A stretch of 33,940 nucleotides of DNA from Thermoplasmata archaeon (GTDB taxonomy: Archaea > Thermoplasmatota > Thermoplasmata > Halarchaeoplasmatales > Halarchaeoplasmataceae), in the NCBI GenBank assembly GCA_003551675.1, contig PUNG01000108.1, forward strand, positions 1 through 33,940. Reading direction: 5' to 3'. A program made the position numbers and the translations under genes. This document shows, piece after piece, positions 1-7,637 of this stretch. How positions within the stretch are numbered: the first letter of the stretch is position 1; each line of letters opens with the position of its first letter. The notes beneath the pieces were generated by a model. That model saw only the letters and a list, made by a program, of their open reading frames with translations, searched no databases and was not told the origin of the DNA.

Positions 1-72
1 ATCTTTGATTTCGGTTACTAGTTCTTCTTTAGTCATCCATCTCTTCACTTCAGTAACATATTTTCCTTTCAT
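1..72 (-). CDS. 5' end of an unidentified gene, truncated by the window edge
   Basis: Reading the minus strand from an ATG at 72 gives 24 open codons running off the window (N-terminus MKGKYVTEVKRWMTKEEL). A T/A-rich TATA-like stretch lies upstream around 91-107, placing transcription start near the ATG. It is divergent from the RAM-domain gene at 157. The fragment is too short to assign to a family, and the coding call rests only on the open frame, the start codon and the promoter-like sequence. Confidence 0.45.
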   Translation of the reverse strand, partial: MKGKYVTEVKRWMTKEELVTEIKD

Positions 73-101
73 GAATTTACAATGCATTCATATTACATAA
101 A

Positions 102-117
102 AGTTATGTCTATAACT
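102..117. promoter_or_regulatory. 6-bp inverted repeat in a divergent promoter region (candidate operator)
   Basis: AGTTAT and ATAACT form a perfect inverted repeat separated by four bases (GTCT). It overlaps the A/T-rich TATA-like region (about 112-124) of the plus-strand RAM gene and faces the promoter of the minus-strand gene starting at 72. A dimeric regulator of both genes is plausible but inferred; AT-rich palindromes also arise by chance. Confidence 0.3.
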
Positions 118-156
118 ATATATCACCCTAACAAATAACCACTATCAGGTGAGTTC

Positions 157-390
157 ATGGCCATAGGATTCGTACATGTGAAAACCGCACCTGCTGCGGA
201 GCGAGCAGTATATAATGCGTTGAAAGACCTAGAAGAGGCTGTCGAGATCCATACTCTGTTCGGAGAATACGATCTTATAGTCAAATTGGAAGCCGAAGAT
301 ATCAAAGATATAGGAAATGTCGTGGTGGACAAGATAGAGACCATAGAAGGTGTCGAAGACACGAAAACGCTCATCGGTATGGATTTTTAG
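157..390 (+). CDS. Stand-alone Lrp/AsnC-type ligand-binding (RAM) domain protein
   Basis: This 77-residue protein matches the C-terminal effector-binding (RAM) domain of Lrp/AsnC regulators without the DNA-binding half. It opens with GFVHVKTAPAAE, has the typical FGEYDLIVKLEAED middle strand, and ends VEDTKTLIG. Such domains form dimers and higher oligomers and bind amino acids or other small ligands. With no HTH it may modulate a partner Lrp protein or act as a metabolite sensor. A Shine-Dalgarno-like AGGTGAG (147-153) precedes the ATG by three bases. The gene is complete for a single-domain protein; the ligand is unknown. Confidence 0.85.
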   Translation: MAIGFVHVKTAPAAERAVYNALKDLEEAVEIHTLFGEYDLIVKLEAEDIKDIGNVVVDKIETIEGVEDTKTLIGMDF

Positions 391-514
391 GTGCAGAATG
401 TTGAGTCGATCAAGTGTTATGGTTTTTTCTGTTTCATCCATAATCATAATATACTCAAAACATATACTTTATCAACCACAACCTTAAAAAGATATATTTC
501 ATAGGAGGAAGAAA

Positions 515-1624
515 ATGGGCGAAGAAGAGAAAAAAGCAAGACCCTATAAGTTGGTAGATACCCCCCATTTGCACACAGGTTTTGACAAAAATGAACTGAT
601 GATGAAGACTTTTTTGATGATGGTGATCATCGCTTTTGCCTCGGTCATCGTCATGGGGATGCCCGCACTCATACATATCCTTGTTGCTATTGGTTCCGTA
701 TTGGTCGTATACTGTTCTGTGGATTCCTATCAAAAATGGAAAGGCGTTAAGCCAACTTATGATTCTCCTGCATCGCCCCTGGTGGCGGGGATGATCGTAG
801 GATTGTGCATGACTCTCGTGGGGCCTCATCTTGCAGGCAAAGCTCCTTACACCGTGACGGCCTTGGTAGGAGTTCTAACCATGCTCGTATTCAAATACGG
901 CCAAGGAAGATATTTCAAGAGAAAGTATCTGAATCCAGCGGCCGCCGCCAAAGCCATGGTGTTGCTGGTAATTTATGGCATCTATGCATTGAATGAAATT
1001 TTTGAAGGTATCTTCGGTGGCGCTTTAGAAGGAGGTATGCTTTTTCATCCACATCACTATCAATGGGACCTTACCACGGCCCAAGGGTTCGAAAGGATGA
1101 TGGATTGGGCTTTTGCGTATGAAACTGTACCCGTTTTTGGAACTGAACTAACTCCTACGCAAAGTCTTCTTTTCTGGCAGACCCACAGCTGGATAGGCGG
1201 CGCGTCTTCGATAGTTACTTTGATCGTAGGTGTAATAGCCGTATATTGGCTCAGATACAAATGGCGTATAGTTCTATCTTGCTTTGCTACCATGACCATA
1301 CTTGCATTGGGGATCGGTCTTTACTTACCAGGTGGAAACCCTATAATGAGAGTGGCGTTCCATGTTTTTACAGGTAGCTTCATATTCATGGTATTTTTTA
1401 TGGCAACCGAACCACAATCTACTCCCATGCCCGAAATCTCTCAATATATTTTTGGTATAGCCCTTGCGATTTTGACTTTCGTATTCCAAATATACGGTTT
1501 CGTTGGAGGCTCTATCATCGCACTGGTCATGCTCAACATAGCTACTCCCTTCATGGATAAGATCGTCATAAAGAAAGCGTATGGTTTTAGAACAAAATCC
1601 AAGGGGGTGAAATCTGATGGCTAA
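515..1624 (+). CDS. rnfD: RnfD/NqrB-family membrane subunit of a flavin-linked redox pump
   Basis: A 369-residue polytopic membrane protein with about eight to ten hydrophobic segments. Family hallmarks are YLNPAAAAKAM (about 138-148) and FFMATEPQSTP (about 294-304), the latter matching the MATDPVTSP signature of RnfD/NqrB. In Rnf and Nqr this subunit carries FMN covalently bound to Thr in an S/T-G-A-T motif and takes part in Na+ or H+ translocation. Here the equivalent stretch reads TELTPTQS (210-217): Thr213-Pro is kept but the Gly-Ala is not, so covalent flavin is uncertain. It overlaps rnfC by eight bases, so the two are co-transcribed and probably coupled in translation. A strong GGAGGA lies just before the ATG. 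No rnfA, B, E or G gene is nearby. Confidence 0.85.
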   Translation: MGEEEKKARPYKLVDTPHLHTGFDKNELMMKTFLMMVIIAFASVIVMGMPALIHILVAIGSVLVVYCSVDSYQKWKGVKPTYDSPASPLVAGMIVGLCMTLVGPHLAGKAPYTVTALVGVLTMLVFKYGQGRYFKRKYLNPAAAAKAMVLLVIYGIYALNEIFEGIFGGALEGGMLFHPHHYQWDLTTAQGFERMMDWAFAYETVPVFGTELTPTQSLLFWQTHSWIGGASSIVTLIVGVIAVYWLRYKWRIVLSCFATMTILALGIGLYLPGGNPIMRVAFHVFTGSFIFMVFFMATEPQSTPMPEISQYIFGIALAILTFVFQIYGFVGGSIIALVMLNIATPFMDKIVIKKAYGFRTKSKGVKSDG

Positions 1625-2972
1625 AAAAGATAATAAAAAACTCAAAGAACAGATCCAACGAAAATTCAAGGAAAGAGGGAGATTCGAGATAGATCTTCAT
1701 ATAAAAATGGATGCTATCGACAATTCTTTTGTCGAAGTTCCCCCTGCCGAGGAGATGAGGGTTCCTTTAAGGCAGCAGGATGGATTAGGAGGAAAACCGA
1801 TAGTAGAGAAAGGACAATTCGTGAAATACGGGGAGAAGATCGGTGGAGGAGAAGACGAGGATTGGCTAACTGTTCCTGTTCACAGCCCCGTGAATGGGAT
1901 CGTTAAGGAGGTCACCAAGATAGAGCACCCTATCTCAGGAATAAAGGAACCCGCCGTGATAATAGAGACTAAGGATGAGGATAAGGAACCATATTATGAA
2001 CCAATTGACCCTGAAAAAACTTCTGGAGAGGAATTGATAGAGCATATCAGGGAGAGAGGCATCGTGGGCCTTGGTGGTGCCGTGTTTCCGACTCATGCAA
2101 AATTATCTGATGGTGTAGGCAAGGTTTCACATATGATAATAAATGCTGACGAAGGAGACCCGGACATAGCTTGTGACGTAAGATTGATGATGGAAAATCC
2201 AAGCGAGATAATCGATGGGATCAAGATAATGGGAAACATCGTAGGTGCAAAAAAAATCATCTTTGCTACCAGAGAAAAAGAACCTCCCGAATTCGAAAAG
2301 CATCTGAAGGAAGAGAATATAGAACTCATTAATGTAAGGCCGTCTTATTCCGTCGGATATGGAAGATTGTTGGTGACAGAGATATTGGGCAAAGAGGTCC
2401 CTCATGATAAAAATCCCACAGACGTAGGAGCTCTAGTCCATAATGTTTCGACCGCATATGCGATTTCTAAAGCCTTAAGGGAAGGAGAATCCCTAGTTTC
2501 GAGAGGTTTCACATACTATTCCAGAGACGTTGGTGGCAGAAATCTAAGAGTAAGGATAGGAACCCCGGTAAGCAAAGTTTTTGAATTCATAGGAGAATCA
2601 CCTACCAAATTCGAGAGGGTCGTATTAGGAGAGGTGATGAGGGGGCAATCTATCCCGGATCCTTCCACTCCTATAATCAAATCACATCATGGAGTCGTGG
2701 CATTTACAGAAGAGGAACCTCATCCCTACGAGGAACAAAAATCGTGTATCCGGTGTGGCTACTGCAACACTATCTGCCCTGTAGATATTTACCCTCAACT
2801 CATATTAGAGGCTCAGGACAGAGGCGATAGTAAGTGGCTGAAAAAATTGAATCCCGCTGCATGCATTGATTGTGGACTGTGTGCATATGTTTGTCCCTCT
2901 CACATCAATTTTAGACCCCGATTGGCAAGGGCAACGTCGGAGATCAGAAAAAGCTCTTTGAAGAAGAAATAA
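1617..2972 (+). CDS. rnfC: RnfC-family iron-sulfur flavoprotein subunit
   Basis: The 451-residue protein has a charged N-terminal tail (1-25), an RnfC-type barrel-sandwich region with HSPVNGIVKEV (about 89-99), a nucleotide/FMN fold with GLGGAVFPTHAKL (151-163), an SLBB-like region, and two [4Fe-4S] motifs: Cys377/380/383/387 and Cys416/419/422/426, each CxxCxxCxxxCP. RnfC is the peripheral subunit where NADH or another donor reacts and passes electrons to the membrane part. The flavin-site loop reads NADEGDP (176-182), closer to NuoF than to the usual NxAECEP of RnfC, while the following CDVRLM is RnfC-like. Its start lies inside the end of rnfD. Electron partner and pumped ion cannot be told from sequence. 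Confidence 0.88.
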   Translation: MAKKDNKKLKEQIQRKFKERGRFEIDLHIKMDAIDNSFVEVPPAEEMRVPLRQQDGLGGKPIVEKGQFVKYGEKIGGGEDEDWLTVPVHSPVNGIVKEVTKIEHPISGIKEPAVIIETKDEDKEPYYEPIDPEKTSGEELIEHIRERGIVGLGGAVFPTHAKLSDGVGKVSHMIINADEGDPDIACDVRLMMENPSEIIDGIKIMGNIVGAKKIIFATREKEPPEFEKHLKEENIELINVRPSYSVGYGRLLVTEILGKEVPHDKNPTDVGALVHNVSTAYAISKALREGESLVSRGFTYYSRDVGGRNLRVRIGTPVSKVFEFIGESPTKFERVVLGEVMRGQSIPDPSTPIIKSHHGVVAFTEEEPHPYEEQKSCIRCGYCNTICPVDIYPQLILEAQDRGDSKWLKKLNPAACIDCGLCAYVCPSHINFRPRLARATSEIRKSSLKKK

Positions 2973-3016
2973 AAACAAAAAATGTATATACCCATATCTT
3001 GATTGGAAGTGTTACT

Positions 3017-3826
3017 ATGTTCGAAAAAATCTTAATAGCTACTGATGACTCTCAACTCGTCAAAAATGCCATGAGATATACCGCTGTTGCTTTTCCAGAC
3101 TCACAGTATCATCTTTTAAATGTGATAGATACCAGTGAAAAGAGTGTTCCTAAAACTAAGCTTCTCATGAAAGACCTTAAAAAAGCTTCTAAGAAGGCTG
3201 TACAAGACGGGATCAGTATTTTGAATGAAACTGGAATTCACGATATCAAAAAAAGTGTTAAAAAAGGAAACCCCGGTAAAGAGATTTTAAAGTATGCTGA
3301 AAAAAACGATATAGAGCTTATCGTCATGGGCACTCAATCAAAGTCTGGAACGCAGAAATTTGAGATAGGTAAAACATGTCTTCATGTTTTAGAACATACC
3401 CGCCAATCTGTTCTTCTTTTTGACTCCATGGTAGACATAAAGAAACCTAAGAAGATTCTACATCCCAGCGGCGGCTGTATGCATTCTTTAGCTGCCGGTT
3501 ATATCGCTCTAGAATTAGCGGAACATTTCGACGGGAAGGTCGAAGTACTGAGTACGAGAGGGGGTGGAGAAACGGAATATACCTTCAAGAGGTTGTATGA
3601 GTTTGCCAAAAAAAATCATATACCATACAAGTTGAGGTCTTGTGCGGTGAAACCCTTAGAAGAGATCGTAGAGGAATCTAGAAAATACGATCTTATCGTT
3701 GCGAGTATAGCGAGACCCGGTTTGAAATACGATTTGAGAAAGATATATCCTCCTTTTGCGTTGGGTAAACTCGAAAGGGAGGTCATAGTTGAAACTAAGG
3801 ATCCTATCCTTTTTGTAGCGGACTAG
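3017..3826 (+). CDS. Tandem universal-stress-protein (UspA) domain protein
   Basis: A 269-residue cytosolic protein made of two UspA-like domains. The first (about 1-140) begins FEKILIATDDS and has VMGTQSKSG followed by a Gly-containing helix, resembling the ATP-binding signature of UspA. The second (about 150-269) begins KKILHPSGG and ends DPILFVAD but lacks a recognisable ATP loop. I chose the ATG at 3017 because a TTG at 2999 would add an atypical MIGSVT leader and because homologues start at the MFEKIL strand. A TATA-like TGTATATA (2983-2990) lies about 27-30 bases upstream, so the gene probably has its own promoter 44 bases after rnfC. The specific role is unknown. Confidence 0.8.
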   Translation: MFEKILIATDDSQLVKNAMRYTAVAFPDSQYHLLNVIDTSEKSVPKTKLLMKDLKKASKKAVQDGISILNETGIHDIKKSVKKGNPGKEILKYAEKNDIELIVMGTQSKSGTQKFEIGKTCLHVLEHTRQSVLLFDSMVDIKKPKKILHPSGGCMHSLAAGYIALELAEHFDGKVEVLSTRGGGETEYTFKRLYEFAKKNHIPYKLRSCAVKPLEEIVEESRKYDLIVASIARPGLKYDLRKIYPPFALGKLEREVIVETKDPILFVAD

Positions 3827-3863
3827 ACTGATCGAATATATCCAAATCCCTGTATTCTCTATT

Positions 3864-6452
3864 TTACAGGTCTAAGATCTTCGTTATCCTTTTGACGACC
3901 TCTAACAGTCCTAGAGTTGCTAGTCCGGTACCACCCGCTATCATCCATTGATTCGTCGTTAGAGGAACAGTACCAAAAACTTCCTGTAGAGGTTCATAGT
4001 ATAACGTCATAAGTACCAGCGGGATGGTTATCAAACTTGCCAAGATGATCCACTTGTTTTTGAAAGGATTGAATTGACCTATGGTCTTTTCTAAGGATCT
4101 GAAATTATAGGCGTTGACGATGATCATCACCGAGATAGATGTGAACGCCATGGTTCTCGCCAACTCTATATTGTCCTGTAATCCGTAGTAGTAAGCGATA
4201 GCTGCCATAGACACCATGGTGATTGCCATGGTTGAGATCATGAAGAGATTTCTAGTATTCAAGAGTTCTCTATTTGGATCTCTAGGTGGTCTATCCATGA
4301 TCCCTTCATCGGGGGGATCGACTCCTAAGCCCATGCCAGGCCCGGTTTGACCGATCATATTCAAGAAAAGGATCTGCATGGCACCGAGTGGAAGCAAATA
4401 AAAATCTCTAGTGATCGCCAAAACGGAAGCGATGAGGACGACCTCAGTGAAGTTTCTAGAGAGGAGGAAAGTCACGAATTTTTCTATATTATCGTATATA
4501 GTCCTTCCTCCTTCGATTGCCTTCTCGATGGTCTCGAAGTTATCATCCTGGAGTATCATATCACTGGCTTCTTTTGTAACGTCCGTACCTTTTATACCCA
4601 TCCCTATGCCTATATCTGCATGATTCACCGCCGGAGCGTCGTTCACGCCGTCTCCAGTCATAGCTACCACTTCTCCGTGGGATTGTAAGGATTTTACTAT
4701 CTGTGATTTGTTTTTGGGATGTGTTCTAGCATAGATATCTACATCTTCGATGACGTCGCCGAGTTCCTCCTCGCTCATACCGTCCATCTCTTCTCCTGTT
4801 ACGACACGAGGGTTATCGGTAAGGTTGATCCTTTTCGCTATCGCCTTAGCGGTGTCCGAATTGTCGCCGGTTACCATCTTCACCTGTATCCCGGCTCTCT
4901 TACATTTTTCTATAGCCCTGGGGACCTCTTCCCTTGGAGGGTCTATTATACCGGTAAGTCCTAAAAAGGTCATCTCTTTTTCTACTTCCTTTTCTTTTGG
5001 GCTCACAGGAGGGTCTTCTCGATAAGCGAAGGCTAGGATCCTCATAGCTTCCTGGGCGTATTTTTTATTACGGTTCAATATATCTTTTTTCTTCTCCTCG
5101 GTTAAACTCTTTCTCTTTCCCCCTTCCAAGATATGAGTACACCTATCTATAACGATCTCTGGTGCCCCCTTCATGAACGCGATGTGTCCCTCCGCATCCG
5201 GCTTCTTGTGGATGGTGGTCATCCTTTTTCTTTCAGAAGTGAACAATATCTCTTCTGCACGTGGATATCTTTCTCTCAATGCTTCGGTTCCGTAGTCAGC
5301 TTTTTCTGACAATGTGACCAAGGAAGCCTCGGTTGGCTCTCCATGGACTTCTTCTTCGCCCTCATCGAATTGGATCAATGCATTGTTACAGAGAGCTCCT
5401 GCCTTAACGAGCAGATCCAACGATTTATTCTCTTTTATTTCTACAGGTTTTCCATCTTTTAATACATCTCCTTTGGGACTATAACCAGAGCCAGTTACCT
5501 TGATATCCTCTTGATCTGTATATACCCGTTTAACGGTCATCTCGTTCTTCGTGAGTGTTCCTGTCTTATCGGTACAAATCACCGTTGTGGACCCTAGTCC
5601 CTCTACGGCCAACATTTTCTTGACCAGAGCATTCTTTGTTGCCAATCTCTTCATCCCTAAAGAAAGAGTGACCGTCATAGTGAGAGGCAAAGCCTCGGGA
5701 ACCACTGCAACTGCTACAGCGATGGTTACGGTGATTATGAGTTCTCTTTCAACACCGGCCCAGAATCCTATGGCAAAGAGTACTATGGAAACTAGAATAG
5801 CCAGGTATCCGACCTTTTTTGCTAGGTCCTTAGTTTTCCTCTGTAAAGGTGTATCTACGGTCTCTTCCTGTAATTCACCTGCTATCTCACCGAGTTTGGT
5901 GTTCATACCCGTTTTGGTGACTTTAGCTTCGCACCTACCCCTGGAAACGACCGTCCCTGAATAGATATCGTCTTCCTTACTTTTTGTCACTGCTTCACTT
6001 TCCCCCGTCAATATGGATTCATCGACCTTAAGGTTGTTAGATTCGACCACGCTAGCATCCGCAGGGACTTTGTCCCCCATCTCTAATTTGACCACATCTC
6101 CAGGCACTAATTTTGAACCGGGGACATCTTTGACCTTTCCGTCTCTATATACTTTTACTGATGGAGCCGCCATCTTTTGTAATTCCTGCATGGCCTTTTC
6201 AGCTTTCCATTCTTGGACGAACCCCATCACCGCAACTACAACGATTATAACTACAACAAAAACGAATTCTGCCATCTCGTCGGCGTAAAGTGACGCTATA
6301 GCTGCAACCATCAGTATCCAGATGAGTATATTATCTTTGAATTGATCTAGAAGAACATCGAAAGGAGTTGTTTCGTCACCTTTCTCGAGTTCATTGGGTC
6401 CATATTTCTCAAGCCTTTTTTTTGCATCAGACGTACTCAGACCTTTGGACAT
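3864..6452 (-). CDS. P2-type cation-transporting ATPase (Ca2+-ATPase-like)
   Basis: 862 residues with the full P2 layout: N-terminal cation-ATPase domain (GLSTSDAKKRLEKYGPN), TGES (149-152) in the actuator domain, PEALP (252-256) in M4, phosphorylation Asp295 in CTDKTGTLT, TGDGVND (599-605) and about ten membrane helices. M4 Glu253, M5 Asn667 and Glu670, and M6 Asn698 correspond to SERCA ion ligands Glu309, Asn768, Glu771 and Asn796. However, the M6 motif that is NLVTD in Ca2+ pumps reads NMIGQ (698-702), so the ligands equivalent to Thr799 and Asp800 are Gly701 and Gln702. Ion specificity is therefore uncertain. It converges on the stress-protein gene and has an AGAGGT ribosome-binding site before the ATG. 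Confidence 0.9.
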   Translation of the reverse strand: MSKGLSTSDAKKRLEKYGPNELEKGDETTPFDVLLDQFKDNILIWILMVAAIASLYADEMAEFVFVVVIIVVVAVMGFVQEWKAEKAMQELQKMAAPSVKVYRDGKVKDVPGSKLVPGDVVKLEMGDKVPADASVVESNNLKVDESILTGESEAVTKSKEDDIYSGTVVSRGRCEAKVTKTGMNTKLGEIAGELQEETVDTPLQRKTKDLAKKVGYLAILVSIVLFAIGFWAGVERELIITVTIAVAVAVVPEALPLTMTVTLSLGMKRLATKNALVKKMLAVEGLGSTTVICTDKTGTLTKNEMTVKRVYTDQEDIKVTGSGYSPKGDVLKDGKPVEIKENKSLDLLVKAGALCNNALIQFDEGEEEVHGEPTEASLVTLSEKADYGTEALRERYPRAEEILFTSERKRMTTIHKKPDAEGHIAFMKGAPEIVIDRCTHILEGGKRKSLTEEKKKDILNRNKKYAQEAMRILAFAYREDPPVSPKEKEVEKEMTFLGLTGIIDPPREEVPRAIEKCKRAGIQVKMVTGDNSDTAKAIAKRINLTDNPRVVTGEEMDGMSEEELGDVIEDVDIYARTHPKNKSQIVKSLQSHGEVVAMTGDGVNDAPAVNHADIGIGMGIKGTDVTKEASDMILQDDNFETIEKAIEGGRTIYDNIEKFVTFLLSRNFTEVVLIASVLAITRDFYLLPLGAMQILFLNMIGQTGPGMGLGVDPPDEGIMDRPPRDPNRELLNTRNLFMISTMAITMVSMAAIAYYYGLQDNIELARTMAFTSISVMIIVNAYNFRSLEKTIGQFNPFKNKWIILASLITIPLVLMTLYYEPLQEVFGTVPLTTNQWMIAGGTGLATLGLLEVVKRITKILDL

Positions 6453-6554
6453 GTTAATACCTCTAAACTATATCTTAGATCAGAAAAAATACTTTTCTTT
6501 TTTGAGTAAAATCCGGATGAGAGGAAAACTATGGTAGTTATTTTCTCTCTAAGG

Positions 6555-6725
6555 TCAAGCATGTTGTTTTGCCCAGTCATAGTCCCTCTTTTTTGCGGAC
6601 TTACCGAACCCACAGGAGGCGCAGTACTTCTTTTTTATATTGTAGGCTTTCTTGCCGCACCTTCTACATGGGATATGGGTTTTTCCCGACGATTTTTTAC
6701 CTTGCGATGGGGTTCCCTTGCTCAT
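6555..6725 (-). CDS. rpl37e: 50S ribosomal protein L37e
   Basis: Translating the minus strand from the ATG at 6725 gives 56 residues starting [20 protein letters not shown], the typical L37e start, with a zinc ribbon Cys20-x2-Cys23 and Cys35-x2-Cys38 followed by a Lys/Arg-rich tail. This is the expected length and sequence of the archaeal/eukaryal large-subunit protein. It begins 11 bases after the end of lsm, with GGAGAT just before the ATG. The LSm-L37e pair is a conserved archaeal gene order. The longer open frame on the opposite strand (6531-6752) is its antisense shadow. Confidence 0.93.
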   Translation of the reverse strand: MSKGTPSQGKKSSGKTHIPCRRCGKKAYNIKKKYCASCGFGKSAKKRDYDWAKQHA

Positions 6726-6736
6726 ATTTATCTCCT

Positions 6737-6964
6737 CTATGGTGATACGTAAACTACGTTATCTCCTCTCAGCAGTGCCTTATCCATCTCTCTGATTTTT
6801 TCCCCTTTTATGAATTCTTTAACGTCTTCCATGACTATATTAAGATGAGGGTCGTATCCACTGAGTTTACCTCTATATTCTTTGCCGTACCTTAACTCGA
6901 CTATCACGTTGTTACCGAGATTGTTATTCAAGACCGTTAAAGGCCGGTTATCTGTTTGTGTCAT
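6737..6964 (-). CDS. LSm/Sm-like archaeal RNA-binding protein (SmAP)
   Basis: A 75-residue LSm fold. Sm1 is the segment from [18 protein letters not shown] through [18 protein letters not shown]; Sm2 is the segment ending [13 protein letters not shown] with the IRGDN-type motif. These proteins assemble into rings that bind U-rich RNA and act in RNA metabolism. I start it at the ATG at 6964; the in-frame TTG three bases upstream is less likely. A TATA-like TTAAATTTAA (6991-7000) lies about 30 bases upstream, so the mRNA has almost no leader. It heads a two-gene operon with rpl37e. Confidence 0.93.
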   Translation of the reverse strand: MTQTDNRPLTVLNNNLGNNVIVELRYGKEYRGKLSGYDPHLNIVMEDVKEFIKGEKIREMDKALLRGDNVVYVSP

Positions 6965-6989
6965 CAAGCGAATTATCGATTACCCCTAC

Positions 6990-7000
6990 TTAAATTTAAT
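6990..7000 (-). promoter_or_regulatory. TATA-like box of the lsm-rpl37e operon
   Basis: On the minus strand the sequence is an A/T-only TTAAATTTAA core, about 30 bases before the lsm ATG. The implied start site lies within a few bases of the start codon, giving a leaderless or near-leaderless message. Confidence 0.5.
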
Positions 7001-7062
7001 CCTTCAACTTTGGCTATTGGACCACCGAAAAACTATTTTGGGATGCTTCTATATACTACAAG

Positions 7063-7626
7063 ATGTCCAAATTCATAGTGTTAGAAGGTATAGACGGCTC
7101 GGGCAAATCAAGCGTAGCGGAGTATCTTGGAGGAAGATTTGAGAGAGTATATATAACTCAGGAACCTTCGGATTCGAAACCAGGTATATTAGCCCAAAAT
7201 ATCGACGATGAAGAAACTTCACCTTATCTGGATCTTTTTTTATATCTCGCCGATAGAGTAGAACATACCGAGGATATAAGGAAGAGATTGGATGGAGGTT
7301 TTGACGTGATCTGTGACAGATACTGGGGATCAACGGCGGCATACCAATCCGCTCATGAGGAGATAGATCTGAAGTATGCGGTAGATATCCAAAGACCCTT
7401 TGTATTGGAACCATCCGTCACATTTCTATTGGATTTAGATCCTGAGATATCGTTGAAAAGGATCTCTAGTCGACAGAGGAAGAGTAAATACGAACGGTTA
7501 GACTTCCTTAGAAAAGTAAGAAAGAACTATATCAAGATCGCTGAAGATCACCACTGGACCATCATAGATGCGGATCAAGATATAGCTCAAGTCAAAAAAG
7601 AGATACGAGAGGGATTACCCGATTGA
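7063..7626 (+). CDS. tmk: Thymidylate kinase
   Basis: 187 residues, phosphorylating dTMP to dTDP. The P-loop GIDGSGKSS (residues 9-17) opens the protein, followed by TQEPSD (dTMP-site EP motif), CDRYWGSTAAYQ (the DRY/S-x-AYQ motif) and a short Arg/Lys-rich LID segment around ISSRQRKSKYE. It is somewhat shorter than many bacterial Tmk proteins (about 205-210) but all core motifs are present. It is divergent from lsm and convergent with the Nif3-like gene 11 bases on. The start is the only ATG that keeps the first strand (SKFIVLEGIDG) intact. Confidence 0.92.
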   Translation: MSKFIVLEGIDGSGKSSVAEYLGGRFERVYITQEPSDSKPGILAQNIDDEETSPYLDLFLYLADRVEHTEDIRKRLDGGFDVICDRYWGSTAAYQSAHEEIDLKYAVDIQRPFVLEPSVTFLLDLDPEISLKRISSRQRKSKYERLDFLRKVRKNYIKIAEDHHWTIIDADQDIAQVKKEIREGLPD

Positions 7627-7637
7627 ATTATTTTATC

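Noticed and set aside
4347-6288. Several plus-strand open frames of 70-137 codons across the P2 ATPase gene.
   Set aside because: All are antisense to conserved ATPase coding sequence and show Ser/Thr-rich, family-less translations typical of shadow frames.
6531-6752. Plus-strand open frame of 73 codons.
   Set aside because: It is antisense to rpl37e, whose zinc-ribbon sequence and operon position with lsm are unmistakable.
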